In this document: positions 8,937 through 16,281 of the stretch, in pieces
Layout of the letters: each line of letters begins with the position of its first letter
How positions within the stretch are numbered: the first letter of the stretch is position 1
Origin: Streptomyces sp. CB02058
Lineage (GTDB): Bacteria; Actinomycetota; Actinomycetes; Streptomycetales; Streptomycetaceae
NCBI RefSeq assembly: GCF_001905505.1
Contig: NZ_LIPG01000008.1
Location: 124,001-188,000, forward strand
Length of the DNA: 64,000 bases
Direction: 5' to 3'
Notes under the pieces: model-generated
Told to the model about the DNA's origin: nothing
The model's input: only the letters and a program-made list of their open reading frames with translations
The model's database searches: none
Made by a program: the position numbers and the translations under genes

Positions 8937-11408
8937 TCAGAGCAGCCCGTCCCACATCTGCTCCAGCAGAACCGACCACCAGCTCTCCGGCGACGCCAGC
9001 GCGGCAGGATCGACGGCCACCAGCTGAGCCTGGAAATCAACCGTCCAACGGCCCGCCTGCTCCGGATTCAGCCCGTACCGCAGCCGCCACATCCGGCCGA
9101 GCAACGCCATCGACCGCACGAACTCGGGCAGACCCGTGTTCACGAACTGCGGCGGCACCGGCGCACCACCCGGACCCGCCTCCACCGGGACGGCCACGAT
9201 GTTCGCCGTCCCGTACTGCACACAGATCGCCCGGCCGAAGTCCGAACCCATCACCAGATACGAACCCGCGTCCGACGCCGGCTGAACCTGCCGCTGCGCG
9301 GCGAGCTCCGCCAGCGTCGGCACCACCGGGTGACCCGGCTGCGCCCAGAAGAACGGCCCGAAATCGGCGGGCAGACCCGCCCACACCAGCGTCTGCGCCA
9401 CGACCTCGGGCACACCCTGACGGGACACCGCCCGCTGGTCGAACCGCAGCACACCAGGACCGAACGCCCCGTGCAGCTCCTCCGCCAGCGCCTCCGGCGG
9501 AACAGGCATGGCAGGCGGCATCTGCGGCAGCGGCGCCCGCACCGGAGCGGGCCGCGCGGGACCGTCGGCCACCTGGTGCAGCTCACCCTGGTGCGTCAGC
9601 AGATGCTGCATGCCCTGCTGCCGGCTCGCGTGATCCGTCCCGTACGGCGCCACACTCGTGATCCGGACCTGCGGCCAGGTCTCCCGGATCATCCGCGCGC
9701 AGTACCCACCGGGCAGCTCGCACGACTCCAGCTCCGTGTGCAGCTCGATCACCTGCTGCGGCGGCACACCCATCGCCCGCAGCTCGTGCAGCATCTGCCA
9801 CTCCGGATGCGGAGTACCCGGCGCCGAACGCCGGATCAGCTGCTGCTCGCTGCCGTCGGCCGCACGGAAGCGCAGCACGGCCTGATAGCCCGGCCCGACC
9901 GTCGGCTGACCGGACGGCTGCTGCGGATAGCCGTACGCACCGGGCGGCGGCGGAGTGTGCGAACCCGGCATGCCGGGAGGCGGCGTCGCGCCGGGGCCGA
10001 CCTGACCGGGACCCGCCAGCATCGTCGCGGCATGGTGCACCCCGCCCCCCGGAGGCGGCGTCGCACCCGGAGGAGGCCCGGGCGGACCGGGAGGACCGGG
10101 AGGACCCGGCGGCGTGGAACCGGGCGGAGGCGGCATAGCACCGGGAGCGCCGGGGGCACCCGGAGGACCGGGCGGGCCGGGAGGACCCGGAGGACGCGGC
10201 GCGTTCGGGCCGCCGATGCTCGCGTCGGCGAACATCGTCGCGGCCTGGTGCATCCCGCCACCCGGAGGCGGCGTCGAACCCTGCGGGGGTCCCGGCGGAC
10301 CGGGAGAACCTGGAGGACCGGGAGGCTGAGGAGCACCCGGAGGAGCGGGAGGCTGAGGCGCACCCGGAGCCCCGGGAGGACCCAGCTGCGAGACGAGCTG
10401 CGTCGGGACGTACCCACCCACCGGCGCACCGGGCGCGCCCGGACCCGAAGGCGGCGGAGTCGCCCCCGGCCGCACCCCCGGCGTACCCGGCGCACCGGGC
10501 GGCGGCGGAGTCGTCGACACCGGCCCCCGCGCACCCCTGGGCGGCACGACGGCCTTGCTCGTCGCCGCATCCGAGATGTCACCAGGACCGGCAGAAGGAG
10601 CGGAAGGAGCAGGCGCGGAAGGCGCGGCCGCCCCGGGCGGCGGCGCCTGCGGGTCCAGCCCCGGAACCAGCGCCGTCGGCGGCAGCTGGCTGCCACCCGA
10701 CATCAGCGCGGTGGGTGCCTCCGCGGACACCACCGGCGGCGGAGTCCCGTCGTCGTCCGAACCCGAGAGCGGAGGCGCGAACACCGTCGCGGGCAGCGCC
10801 ACGCCACCCTCGTCGCCCTCCGCGTTCGTGTCCGTACCCGCCCAGGGAGTCCCCGACGCGGGCACACCGTCCGACGCCGTCGGCTCATGATCCGGCTGCC
10901 CACCGGCCGCCGGCCACGCACTCACACCCGCGTCGGAGCGAGCCGGCGCGGGAACAGAAGGAGAAGAAGGAGGAGAAGACGCCGGATCGTCGGAGGACGG
11001 CGCGTCCGCCCCCGCACGACGATCCGGAATACCCAGCTTGTCCGCCGCCTCCTGCAGCCACTCCGGCGGACTCAGCAGGAACGACGTCTGATTCAGATCG
11101 ATACGCTGCGGCGGCTCCGGAGCAGGCTCCGCCACCGCGGACACCCCGTACTCCTCCTCGTACCGCCGTATCACCTCGCCCACAGGCAGCCCCGGCCACA
11201 AGGTGGCCTCACCGCTGTCACGAGCGATCACCAGCCGCTGACGGCCACCGTCCGAAACCGGACCCTCGGCCCGGTCCTCGGCCCACACCACGAAACCCAG
11301 CTCGAACTCACGGACCCGGACCTCACGGTGCTGATACGCGGGCACGTCACCGTTGACCCACTCATCCGCCCGCTCCTGCGCCTGCGCGAACGTCACCACC
11401 GCGCTCAC
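8937..11408 (-). CDS. Multidomain protein: YrhB/Imm35-like, collagen-like linker, deaminase-like and SUKH-4 domains (823 aa)
   Basis: Four regions are visible. Residues 1-92 resemble YrhB/Imm35-type immunity domains (ELGFVVWAEDR, then RLVIARDSGEATLWP). Residues 131-500 are low complexity, Pro/Gly/Ala-rich, with collagen-like GPP/GAP runs. Two copies of a motif TPPPGGG-[MV]-H-x-AATM are at 379-392 and 450-463. Residues 505-612 look like a deaminase-fold domain, with HTE at 557-559 and cysteines at 563 and 570. Residues 635-810 match SUKH-4 (GPFFWAQPG, then YLVMGSDFGRAICV). There is no signal peptide or membrane segment, so it is probably cytoplasmic. Its GTG overlaps the stop of the upstream SUKH-1 gene (GTGA). 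Function is unknown; the domains come from toxin-immunity systems. Confidence 0.8.
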   Translation of the reverse strand: MSAVVTFAQAQERADEWVNGDVPAYQHREVRVREFELGFVVWAEDRAEGPVSDGGRQRLVIARDSGEATLWPGLPVGEVIRRYEEEYGVSAVAEPAPEPPQRIDLNQTSFLLSPPEWLQEAADKLGIPDRRAGADAPSSDDPASSPPSSPSVPAPARSDAGVSAWPAAGGQPDHEPTASDGVPASGTPWAGTDTNAEGDEGGVALPATVFAPPLSGSDDDGTPPPVVSAEAPTALMSGGSQLPPTALVPGLDPQAPPPGAAAPSAPAPSAPSAGPGDISDAATSKAVVPPRGARGPVSTTPPPPGAPGTPGVRPGATPPPSGPGAPGAPVGGYVPTQLVSQLGPPGAPGAPQPPAPPGAPQPPGPPGSPGPPGPPQGSTPPPGGGMHQAATMFADASIGGPNAPRPPGPPGPPGPPGAPGAPGAMPPPPGSTPPGPPGPPGPPGPPPGATPPPGGGVHHAATMLAGPGQVGPGATPPPGMPGSHTPPPPGAYGYPQQPSGQPTVGPGYQAVLRFRAADGSEQQLIRRSAPGTPHPEWQMLHELRAMGVPPQQVIELHTELESCELPGGYCARMIRETWPQVRITSVAPYGTDHASRQQGMQHLLTHQGELHQVADGPARPAPVRAPLPQMPPAMPVPPEALAEELHGAFGPGVLRFDQRAVSRQGVPEVVAQTLVWAGLPADFGPFFWAQPGHPVVPTLAELAAQRQVQPASDAGSYLVMGSDFGRAICVQYGTANIVAVPVEAGPGGAPVPPQFVNTGLPEFVRSMALLGRMWRLRYGLNPEQAGRWTVDFQAQLVAVDPAALASPESWWSVLLEQMWDGLL

Positions 11409-12382
11409 CCCTCCACCGGGACGGCCCGCGCGAAGCCACCGTCCACCATCAGGTTCGCCACCGTCTCCAGCTCCGGCGGATTGCCCGCGAGACGCTGAAG
11501 GAAAGCATCGAAGTCCTCACCGCACGGCAGCAGCAACCGGTCCACCCGCTCCTGCACACCCCAGCCGTCCTGGTCCCGCGCGTCGTCGAAGGCGCAGAAC
11601 CACACCGACCCCACACCACCGCCCCGCACCTTCACAGCCAGGATGCCGCCCTGGACGAAACCCACGCCCAGGAAGTCCTTCGTGAAGTGATCCCGCAGAC
11701 ACTTGTTGACGTACACCAGGTCGTTCATCGCGGCTTCCTCGCGCACCGTGAAGAACGGCTGGTCCACCAGCAGCCCCAGCTCCGCGTCCAACGCGGCACC
11801 CACCGGAGCCGAACCACCCGCGGCCTTCAGGAACGAACGGTAGGCCCCCGGAAGGCGGTACCCGAGATCCTCCTCGACCCCCAGGATCTGCTGCTCACCC
11901 ACGGCGACAGCGCCCTTCGGCAGCCGGAAATGAGCAGGCCTCGTCTCCTGCAACGGCCGCGTACCCCGACGGTTCTGATCCACCGGAGTCGTCGCCAGAC
12001 CACCGTGATGACGCAACAGCGCCTTCACCTCGACCGGAACCAGCTCCATCCGCCGGCCACCCGCCACGTGATGCCACGTCCAGCCGTGCGGAGTCGCCAC
12101 CGCGGGAATCGTGTCCCACAGCTCATGACCACTCGCCGCGAGCGCCGCGTTCGCCGACACGTAGTCCGTCAGCCGCAGCTCGTCGATCCCGAAACCCGGA
12201 GGCGGATCAGCGATCTCCGCGGCGGCACGCGCGTACGGCGAAAGCACCGGATAGCCGTTGCCGTCCACCTGCACACCTCTGGGGTGGCGGGACGCCCGGA
12301 CAGGATCCGGGAAATGCACGACCTGCCCGGCATAGGCCGCGTTCGGTGGCGCGGCTTGCTGCCCGAGCCGACCTGTCGTCAT
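11405..12382 (-). CDS. SUKH-1 (SMI1/KNR4) family protein (325 aa)
   Basis: The C-terminal half carries the SMI1/KNR4 signature: GVEEDLGYRLPGAYRSFLKAAGG, then a FFTVREEAAMN helix, then FLGVGFVQGGILAVKVRGG. In polymorphic-toxin systems SUKH-1 proteins act as immunity factors against nuclease and deaminase toxins; in other settings they are regulatory scaffolds. The N-terminal 150 residues are also well ordered and contain GYPVLSPYARAA and WTWHHVAGGRRMELVPVEV, which I cannot assign securely. The start is the ATG at 12382, with AGGGGG about 8 nt upstream. It is the first gene of a two-gene leftward operon with the 823-aa fusion, and divergent from the deaminase gene across 238 bp. Confidence 0.85.
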   Translation of the reverse strand: MTTGRLGQQAAPPNAAYAGQVVHFPDPVRASRHPRGVQVDGNGYPVLSPYARAAAEIADPPPGFGIDELRLTDYVSANAALAASGHELWDTIPAVATPHGWTWHHVAGGRRMELVPVEVKALLRHHGGLATTPVDQNRRGTRPLQETRPAHFRLPKGAVAVGEQQILGVEEDLGYRLPGAYRSFLKAAGGSAPVGAALDAELGLLVDQPFFTVREEAAMNDLVYVNKCLRDHFTKDFLGVGFVQGGILAVKVRGGGVGSVWFCAFDDARDQDGWGVQERVDRLLLPCGEDFDAFLQRLAGNPPELETVANLMVDGGFARAVPVEG

Positions 12383-12620
12383 GGCGGTTGCCCCCTGCTG
12401 CGTCTGGTGTTCCGCACAGCCTATGCGGTGGCGCAACCAGGCCCCCCGCCCCCGCACTCCCACTCACCCAACGTCACCGTCGCGTGACGGACGCGCGACA
12501 ACGGGGCCGCCCGCCCGCGACACGAAGACCCGTTTCACCCACCCAGCTTCCCCACCACCCTGCATATTTGGCAGGCTGTCCCCCGCAACTCGGGGGATTG
12601 CAGGGAGGGACACCAGCACC
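12383..12620. promoter_or_regulatory. Divergent control region of the SUKH/deaminase locus
   Basis: This spacer separates the leftward SUKH-1 operon from the rightward deaminase/SUKH-3 pair, so both promoters should be here. A short hairpin (CCCCCG at 12580-12585 and CGGGGG at 12591-12596) sits just upstream of the deaminase ribosome site GGGAGGGA. A CATATT at 12563-12568 is a weak -10 candidate for the rightward genes. No gene is visible. Confidence 0.45.
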
Positions 12621-13142
12621 ATGCGCACAGCACAAACAGTCACATCCGGAGACCCGCGACTCAGTTGGAGCACCACCGAGCCCCACCGCCCACCCCAGCT
12701 CCACCACCGCCGCGACGGCATCCTGCCCGCCGTGGCCGCAGCCCTGTCCGTACGCGGAGAAACCCTCACCTGCACCGCAGGCAAGGGCGACCAGCCCCCG
12801 GTCCTCCACCCCCTCGTACAGGACTTCCTCGACACCCTCGGCAGCAACCAGCGCGAACGCTTCACCGGCCGCTGCCCCGAAGCCATACTCCTGTCACGAC
12901 AGCTCACCGCCGCCGACGACAGCCGCTCCAAACGCGCCCAGCGCAAACCCCTCACCAACGGCGAGGCCCGCCGCGCGCTCAAGCACGCCCGCCTCACCGC
13001 CCGCCGCATCCGCGAGGACGGCGACCCCCTCCACGGCAGCTACGCGCCACCCTGCCGCTCCTGCACCGAGATGCTCGCCCACTTCGGCGTGCGCCCCGTC
13101 GACCTCACCAACGGTGCGGCGACCACAGCCGAGAAGGGCTGA
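12621..13142 (+). CDS. YwqJ-like nucleic acid deaminase, stand-alone (173 aa)
   Basis: The zinc-deaminase catalytic motifs are complete: GRCPE (C85, E87), followed by PPCRSC (C145, C148). The spacing and the G-x-C-x-E form match the YwqJ deaminase family described as toxin tips in bacterial polymorphic toxins. Here the domain makes up nearly the whole protein. There is no signal peptide, secretion tag or pre-toxin region. The start is the ATG at 12621, with GGGAGGGA upstream. The SUKH-3 gene follows 11 bp later, and two further SUKH proteins are encoded divergently, fitting a deaminase/partner module. The substrate (nucleotide, RNA or DNA base) cannot be deduced. Confidence 0.85.
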   Translation: MRTAQTVTSGDPRLSWSTTEPHRPPQLHHRRDGILPAVAAALSVRGETLTCTAGKGDQPPVLHPLVQDFLDTLGSNQRERFTGRCPEAILLSRQLTAADDSRSKRAQRKPLTNGEARRALKHARLTARRIREDGDPLHGSYAPPCRSCTEMLAHFGVRPVDLTNGAATTAEKG

Positions 13143-13153
13143 GCAACAGCACC

Positions 13154-13672
13154 ATGCGTGAACGAACCGACGTACCCGCCCAGCAGGACCGCACCTCCAC
13201 CACCCGCTTCCCCGTCGCCGTGGACGCCGCGCTCCGCGACGCCGGATGGCAGCCCGGACGCTGGGACATCCGCCAGGCCGAGGAGTGGGCCGACGCACTC
13301 CGCTCCCACGCGTCCCCCGCCGGACACCAGCACGCCGTGTTCCCCGCCGCCGTCGAGGCCTGGGCCGAATTCGGCGGACTCCACATCAGCTCCACCGCAC
13401 CCGGCCGGCAGATCGCCACCGCCACCGTGCACATCGACCCGCTCAGCGGCCTCCACCTCGCACGCACCCTGGGCGACCTCGGACGCGCACTCGAAACAGA
13501 GGTCGCACCCCTCGGCGAAGAAGGCGACGGACAAGCCGTCCTCGCCATCGACAGCGAAGGACGCGTCTACTCCATCGACCACACCGGAGACTGGTACCTC
13601 GGCTCCGACATCGACCGCGCCCTCGAAACACTGATGACAGGCGTACAACCGGCCAGGCTCACGTCGGGCTGA
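13154..13672 (+). CDS. SUKH-3 family protein (172 aa)
   Basis: It matches the SUKH-3 pattern: an N-terminal helix LRDAGWQPGR, then AAVEAWAEFGGLHI, a mid-strand HIDPLSG, and the end AIDSEGRVYSIDHTGDWYLGSDIDRALETLMTG. The ending with W-Y-L-G and a final helix is typical. It lies 11 bp after the deaminase gene and is probably co-transcribed. The family's known role is immunity to the linked toxin, so the simplest reading is that it binds or restrains the YwqJ-like deaminase. This is inference from linkage. It is convergent with the histidine kinase gene. Confidence 0.87.
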   Translation: MRERTDVPAQQDRTSTTRFPVAVDAALRDAGWQPGRWDIRQAEEWADALRSHASPAGHQHAVFPAAVEAWAEFGGLHISSTAPGRQIATATVHIDPLSGLHLARTLGDLGRALETEVAPLGEEGDGQAVLAIDSEGRVYSIDHTGDWYLGSDIDRALETLMTGVQPARLTSG

Positions 13673-13740
13673 GCGCACCGGGCCGAGGCAACCCCTTCCG
13701 GTGAGGACCGCACAGGCCTCGGGGAAGGCCCCCCACGCCC

Positions 13741-15063
13741 TCAGACCGCCGTCGCCCCGCCGTCCGGCAGCACCGCCGACACCCGGAAACCCCCCGCGTC
13801 CGTCGGCCCCGACACGAACACACCCCCGAGCCCGAGCACCCGCTCCCGCATCCCGACCAGACCGTTACCCCCGCTCGGCAGACCCGCGTCCGCCGCCGCA
13901 CCGTCCGACGGACCGTTCTCCACCTGCATCGCCACCTCGGACCCCCGATGCGCGAGCCGCACCCACGTCCTCGCCCCCGCCGCATGCTTGTGGACATTCG
14001 TCAACGCTTCCTGCACCACCCGGTACGCGGTCTGCTCCACCTCCGGGGCATACGGACGCAGCTCCCCCTCCACCGACAGCTCCACCGTCATCCCCGCATC
14101 CCGGGACTGCGCCACCAGCACCTCCACCTCACGCAGACGCGGCCCGTCCTCCACCAGCACCTCCGCGACCTCCGCGGCAGCACGCCCCACCGACGCCAGC
14201 GGCACCCGGCCCGACCGCGGGGCCACCAGCGCGTCCCCGCTCCGCAGCACCCCGAGCATCTCCCGCAGCTCCGTCAGCGCCTGCCGGCCCATGTCGCCCA
14301 CCAGCGCCGCGTTGCGCACCGCCTTCGCCGGATCCTTCGGAGCCACCGCCTGCAACGCCGCCGCGTGCACCACCATCAGACTCACCCGGTGCGCCACCAC
14401 GTCGTGCATCTCCCGGGCGATCCGCGTCCGCTCCTCCGTACGCGCCCACTCGGCCCGCTCCTCCGCACGGTCCGCCAGCAGCGACAGCTCCCGCTCCAGC
14501 GAATCCGCGCGCTCCCGCAGGCTCTCCATCAGCCTGCGCCTGGCCCCGATGTAGAGCCCGAAGAGCACGGAGGGCGCCGTCAGCCCCAGCGACATGAAGA
14601 GGGACACCACCGGGACGTACCAGAACCCGGGCCCGAAGTCGGCGTGGGCGTCCACACTCTGCCGGAGCCGCACGTACGACACGATGAACGTGCCGACCAG
14701 CGTCATCCCCGTCAGCACGACCGTGATCCGGCGCGGGACGTCGGACGCCGCCAGGGTGTACAGCCCGACGATCCCCATCAGGAAGCCCATCTCGGCCGGC
14801 GTCGTCGCGATCGACACCAGCACCACGGCGATCGGCCACCGCCTGCGCAGCACCAGCACCGACCCCGCCGCCAGCCCGAAGAGCACCGCCAGCGGCACCG
14901 GCAGCCCGGTGTCCCCGGCGAACTCCACCCCCTCCAGCGCACACTCCAGCGCCGAAAGAAGCGCCAGTCCCACGTCCAGGGCGACACTGCGCCGCCGCTC
15001 CCACCACCAGTAGCCGCGGGTGGTCTGCCCCGCCGCTTCCTGGTCTGCCCCCGTTGCGGTCAT
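13741..15063 (-). CDS. Sensor histidine kinase, DesK/NarL type, orphan (440 aa)
   Basis: Six hydrophobic helices occupy roughly residues 25-190 and form a membrane sensor without a large outside domain. The HisKA_3 dimerisation motif is RTRIAREMHDVVAHRVSLM, where the His after Met is the phospho-acceptor. The N box reads VVQEALTNVHKHA, and a C-terminal G box follows (GGNGLVGMRERVLGLGG). All catalytic parts look intact. No response regulator gene lies on either side, which is unusual for this class. Two LuxR-type regulators occur 13 and 20 kb away but nothing ties them to it. The signal is unknown. Confidence 0.9.
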   Translation of the reverse strand: MTATGADQEAAGQTTRGYWWWERRRSVALDVGLALLSALECALEGVEFAGDTGLPVPLAVLFGLAAGSVLVLRRRWPIAVVLVSIATTPAEMGFLMGIVGLYTLAASDVPRRITVVLTGMTLVGTFIVSYVRLRQSVDAHADFGPGFWYVPVVSLFMSLGLTAPSVLFGLYIGARRRLMESLRERADSLERELSLLADRAEERAEWARTEERTRIAREMHDVVAHRVSLMVVHAAALQAVAPKDPAKAVRNAALVGDMGRQALTELREMLGVLRSGDALVAPRSGRVPLASVGRAAAEVAEVLVEDGPRLREVEVLVAQSRDAGMTVELSVEGELRPYAPEVEQTAYRVVQEALTNVHKHAAGARTWVRLAHRGSEVAMQVENGPSDGAAADAGLPSGGNGLVGMRERVLGLGGVFVSGPTDAGGFRVSAVLPDGGATAV

Positions 15064-15225
15064 GGCATCCAGCGTACGGGCGGGCGCATCTCTTTTTCCG
15101 GAGACTCCAAGAGCACAGAAAGTGACTGGTCAAGCCGTAAACGTAGGTAATCGCACGATCCGGTGAACCGAGCATCCTTTCGCCCCGGGACGTCCGCATT
15201 CCGGACGACGCTGTCCGTCTGACAC

Positions 15226-16091
15226 ATGCCAGTGGCAAGTACGCGGACTTCGAGGGGCTGCGGGAGAAGGCGGTCGCGCTGCGGCGAGAGGGCCTCAGCC
15301 GCCGCCAGATCCGAGACAGGCTGCACGTCGACAACAACGACATCCTGAACCGCCTCTTGGAGGGCGAGCCCGCCCCGGAGTGGACGAAGCGCCCCAACGC
15401 GAAGGACGACCTGCGAGCCAAGGCCCGGGAGCTGCGGCTCCAGGGGATGACCTACGACCAGATCCAAGTCGAGCTGGGGTGCTCCAAGGGGTCCATCTCG
15501 CTCTGGGTCCGGGACCTGCCGAAGCCGACCCGGAAACGAACACGAGAAGAAGCGTCTGCCATCGCACGACGCGGCTGGGAAGCCACCCTCCAGCGACGTG
15601 AAGCAGAACGCCAGACGACGAAGCGGGACGCAGCGGCCGAGTTCGCGACCATGACCGACCGAGAGCTGTTCGCCATCGGGGTCGCGCTCTACTGGGCAGA
15701 GGGCTCCAAATCCAAACCTCACCGACCCCAGGAGAGGGTCACGTTCATCAACAGCGACCCGGACATGATCTCGGCGTACCTCACATGGCTACGCCTCCTG
15801 GGCGTACCACCGGAACACCTCCGGTTCCACGTACACATCCACGAGACCGCCGACGTCGCGGCCGCAGAGCACTACTGGGCCGACCTCACAGGCGCCGCGC
15901 CGACCGCGTTCGGTAAGACCACGCTCAAGAAGCACTCCCCGAAGACGAACCGGAAGAACACGGGGGAGGGCTACCGGGGTTGCCTCGTGGTCCGAGTTCT
16001 GAAAAGTGCGGACCTGTACCGTCGCATCGAGGGCTCGTGGTGCGGCATAGTAGGGGCTGCACTCAAGTCCGAGGAGCGAAAACGGATATAG
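15226..16091 (+). CDS. HTH and LAGLIDADG-like protein, 5' end apparently frameshifted
   Basis: The main frame runs to 16091. It holds two HTH-like segments (EGLSRRQIRDRLHVDNNDIL and QGMTYDQIQVELGCSKGSI). A C-terminal half follows that resembles a single LAGLIDADG-type fold (LFAIGVALYWAEGSKSK, then FINSDPDMISAYLTWLRLLGV). The frame is open from 15147 but has no ATG, GTG or TTG until a TTG at 15357, which would cut away the first HTH. An ATG at 15226 is one base out of frame; a single extra G in the GTGG at 15232-15235 would give a clean start reading MPVGKYADFEGL. From memory, Streptomyces homologues begin this way. It ends 11 bp before tRNA-Gln. Function is unknown. Confidence 0.7.
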
Positions 16092-16102
16092 GTGCCAAAC
16101 CA

Positions 16103-16173
16103 TCCCGGGTCGTCTAATGGTAGGACAAATAGTTTTGGTCTATTGAATGAGGGTTCGATTCCTTCCCCGGGAG
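16103..16173 (+). tRNA. tRNA-Gln (anticodon UUG)
   Basis: The cloverleaf is complete. The acceptor TCCCGGG pairs with CCCGGGA (16066-to-end arm at 16166-16172), followed by discriminator G. The anticodon stem AATAG/CTATT encloses the loop TTTTGGT with anticodon TTG, and the T-stem GAGGG/CCTTC holds a TTCGATT loop. CCA is not encoded, as is common in Streptomyces. A strong terminator follows. The gene lies 11 bp after the HTH/LAGLIDADG-like gene. The 3' end shows no duplicated attachment site inside the window. Confidence 0.95.
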
Positions 16174-16181
16174 CACCTCAT

Positions 16182-16212
16182 GCGGGCCCCGACCTCACCG
16201 GTCGGGGCCCGC
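16182..16212 (+). terminator. Terminator after tRNA-Gln
   Basis: A perfect 13-bp stem (16182-16194 with 16200-16212) and a 5-nt loop start 8 bp after the tRNA. The stem is followed by GCTCGTTT. It separates the tRNA from glmU. Confidence 0.9.
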
Positions 16213-16216
16213 GCTC

Positions 16217-16245
16217 GTTTCGGGCATATACGCCCCCGGTATCCT
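16217..16245 (+). promoter_or_regulatory. Candidate glmU promoter
   Basis: A TATCCT hexamer at 16240-16245 fits the TAnnnT -10 rule and lies 17 bp after a poor -35 (GTTTCG at 16217-16222). It sits between the tRNA terminator and glmU, where a promoter is required. The weak -35 keeps confidence low. Confidence 0.35.
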
Positions 16246-16281
16246 GCGGATGTCCACCACCCGAAGCCGAAGGGCACATCC

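Noticed and set aside
9909..10560. Repeat blocks that look like an array
   Set aside because: They are in-frame collagen-like GPP codon repeats, without uniform spacers, so not a CRISPR or DNA-level array.
8814..11498. 894-codon rightward frame
   Set aside because: Antisense to the SUKH-4 fusion; Arg/His-rich shadow of the Pro/Gly linker.
13683..13722. Terminator between SUKH-3 and the histidine kinase
   Set aside because: CCGAGGC and GCCTCGG can pair, but the 26-nt loop contains competing CCCCTTCC/GGGGAAGG pairing, so no single convincing hairpin results.
16103..16173. Integrated element using tRNA-Gln as attachment site
   Set aside because: No integrase or direct repeat of the tRNA 3' end is present in the window, and glmU follows as in the core genome.
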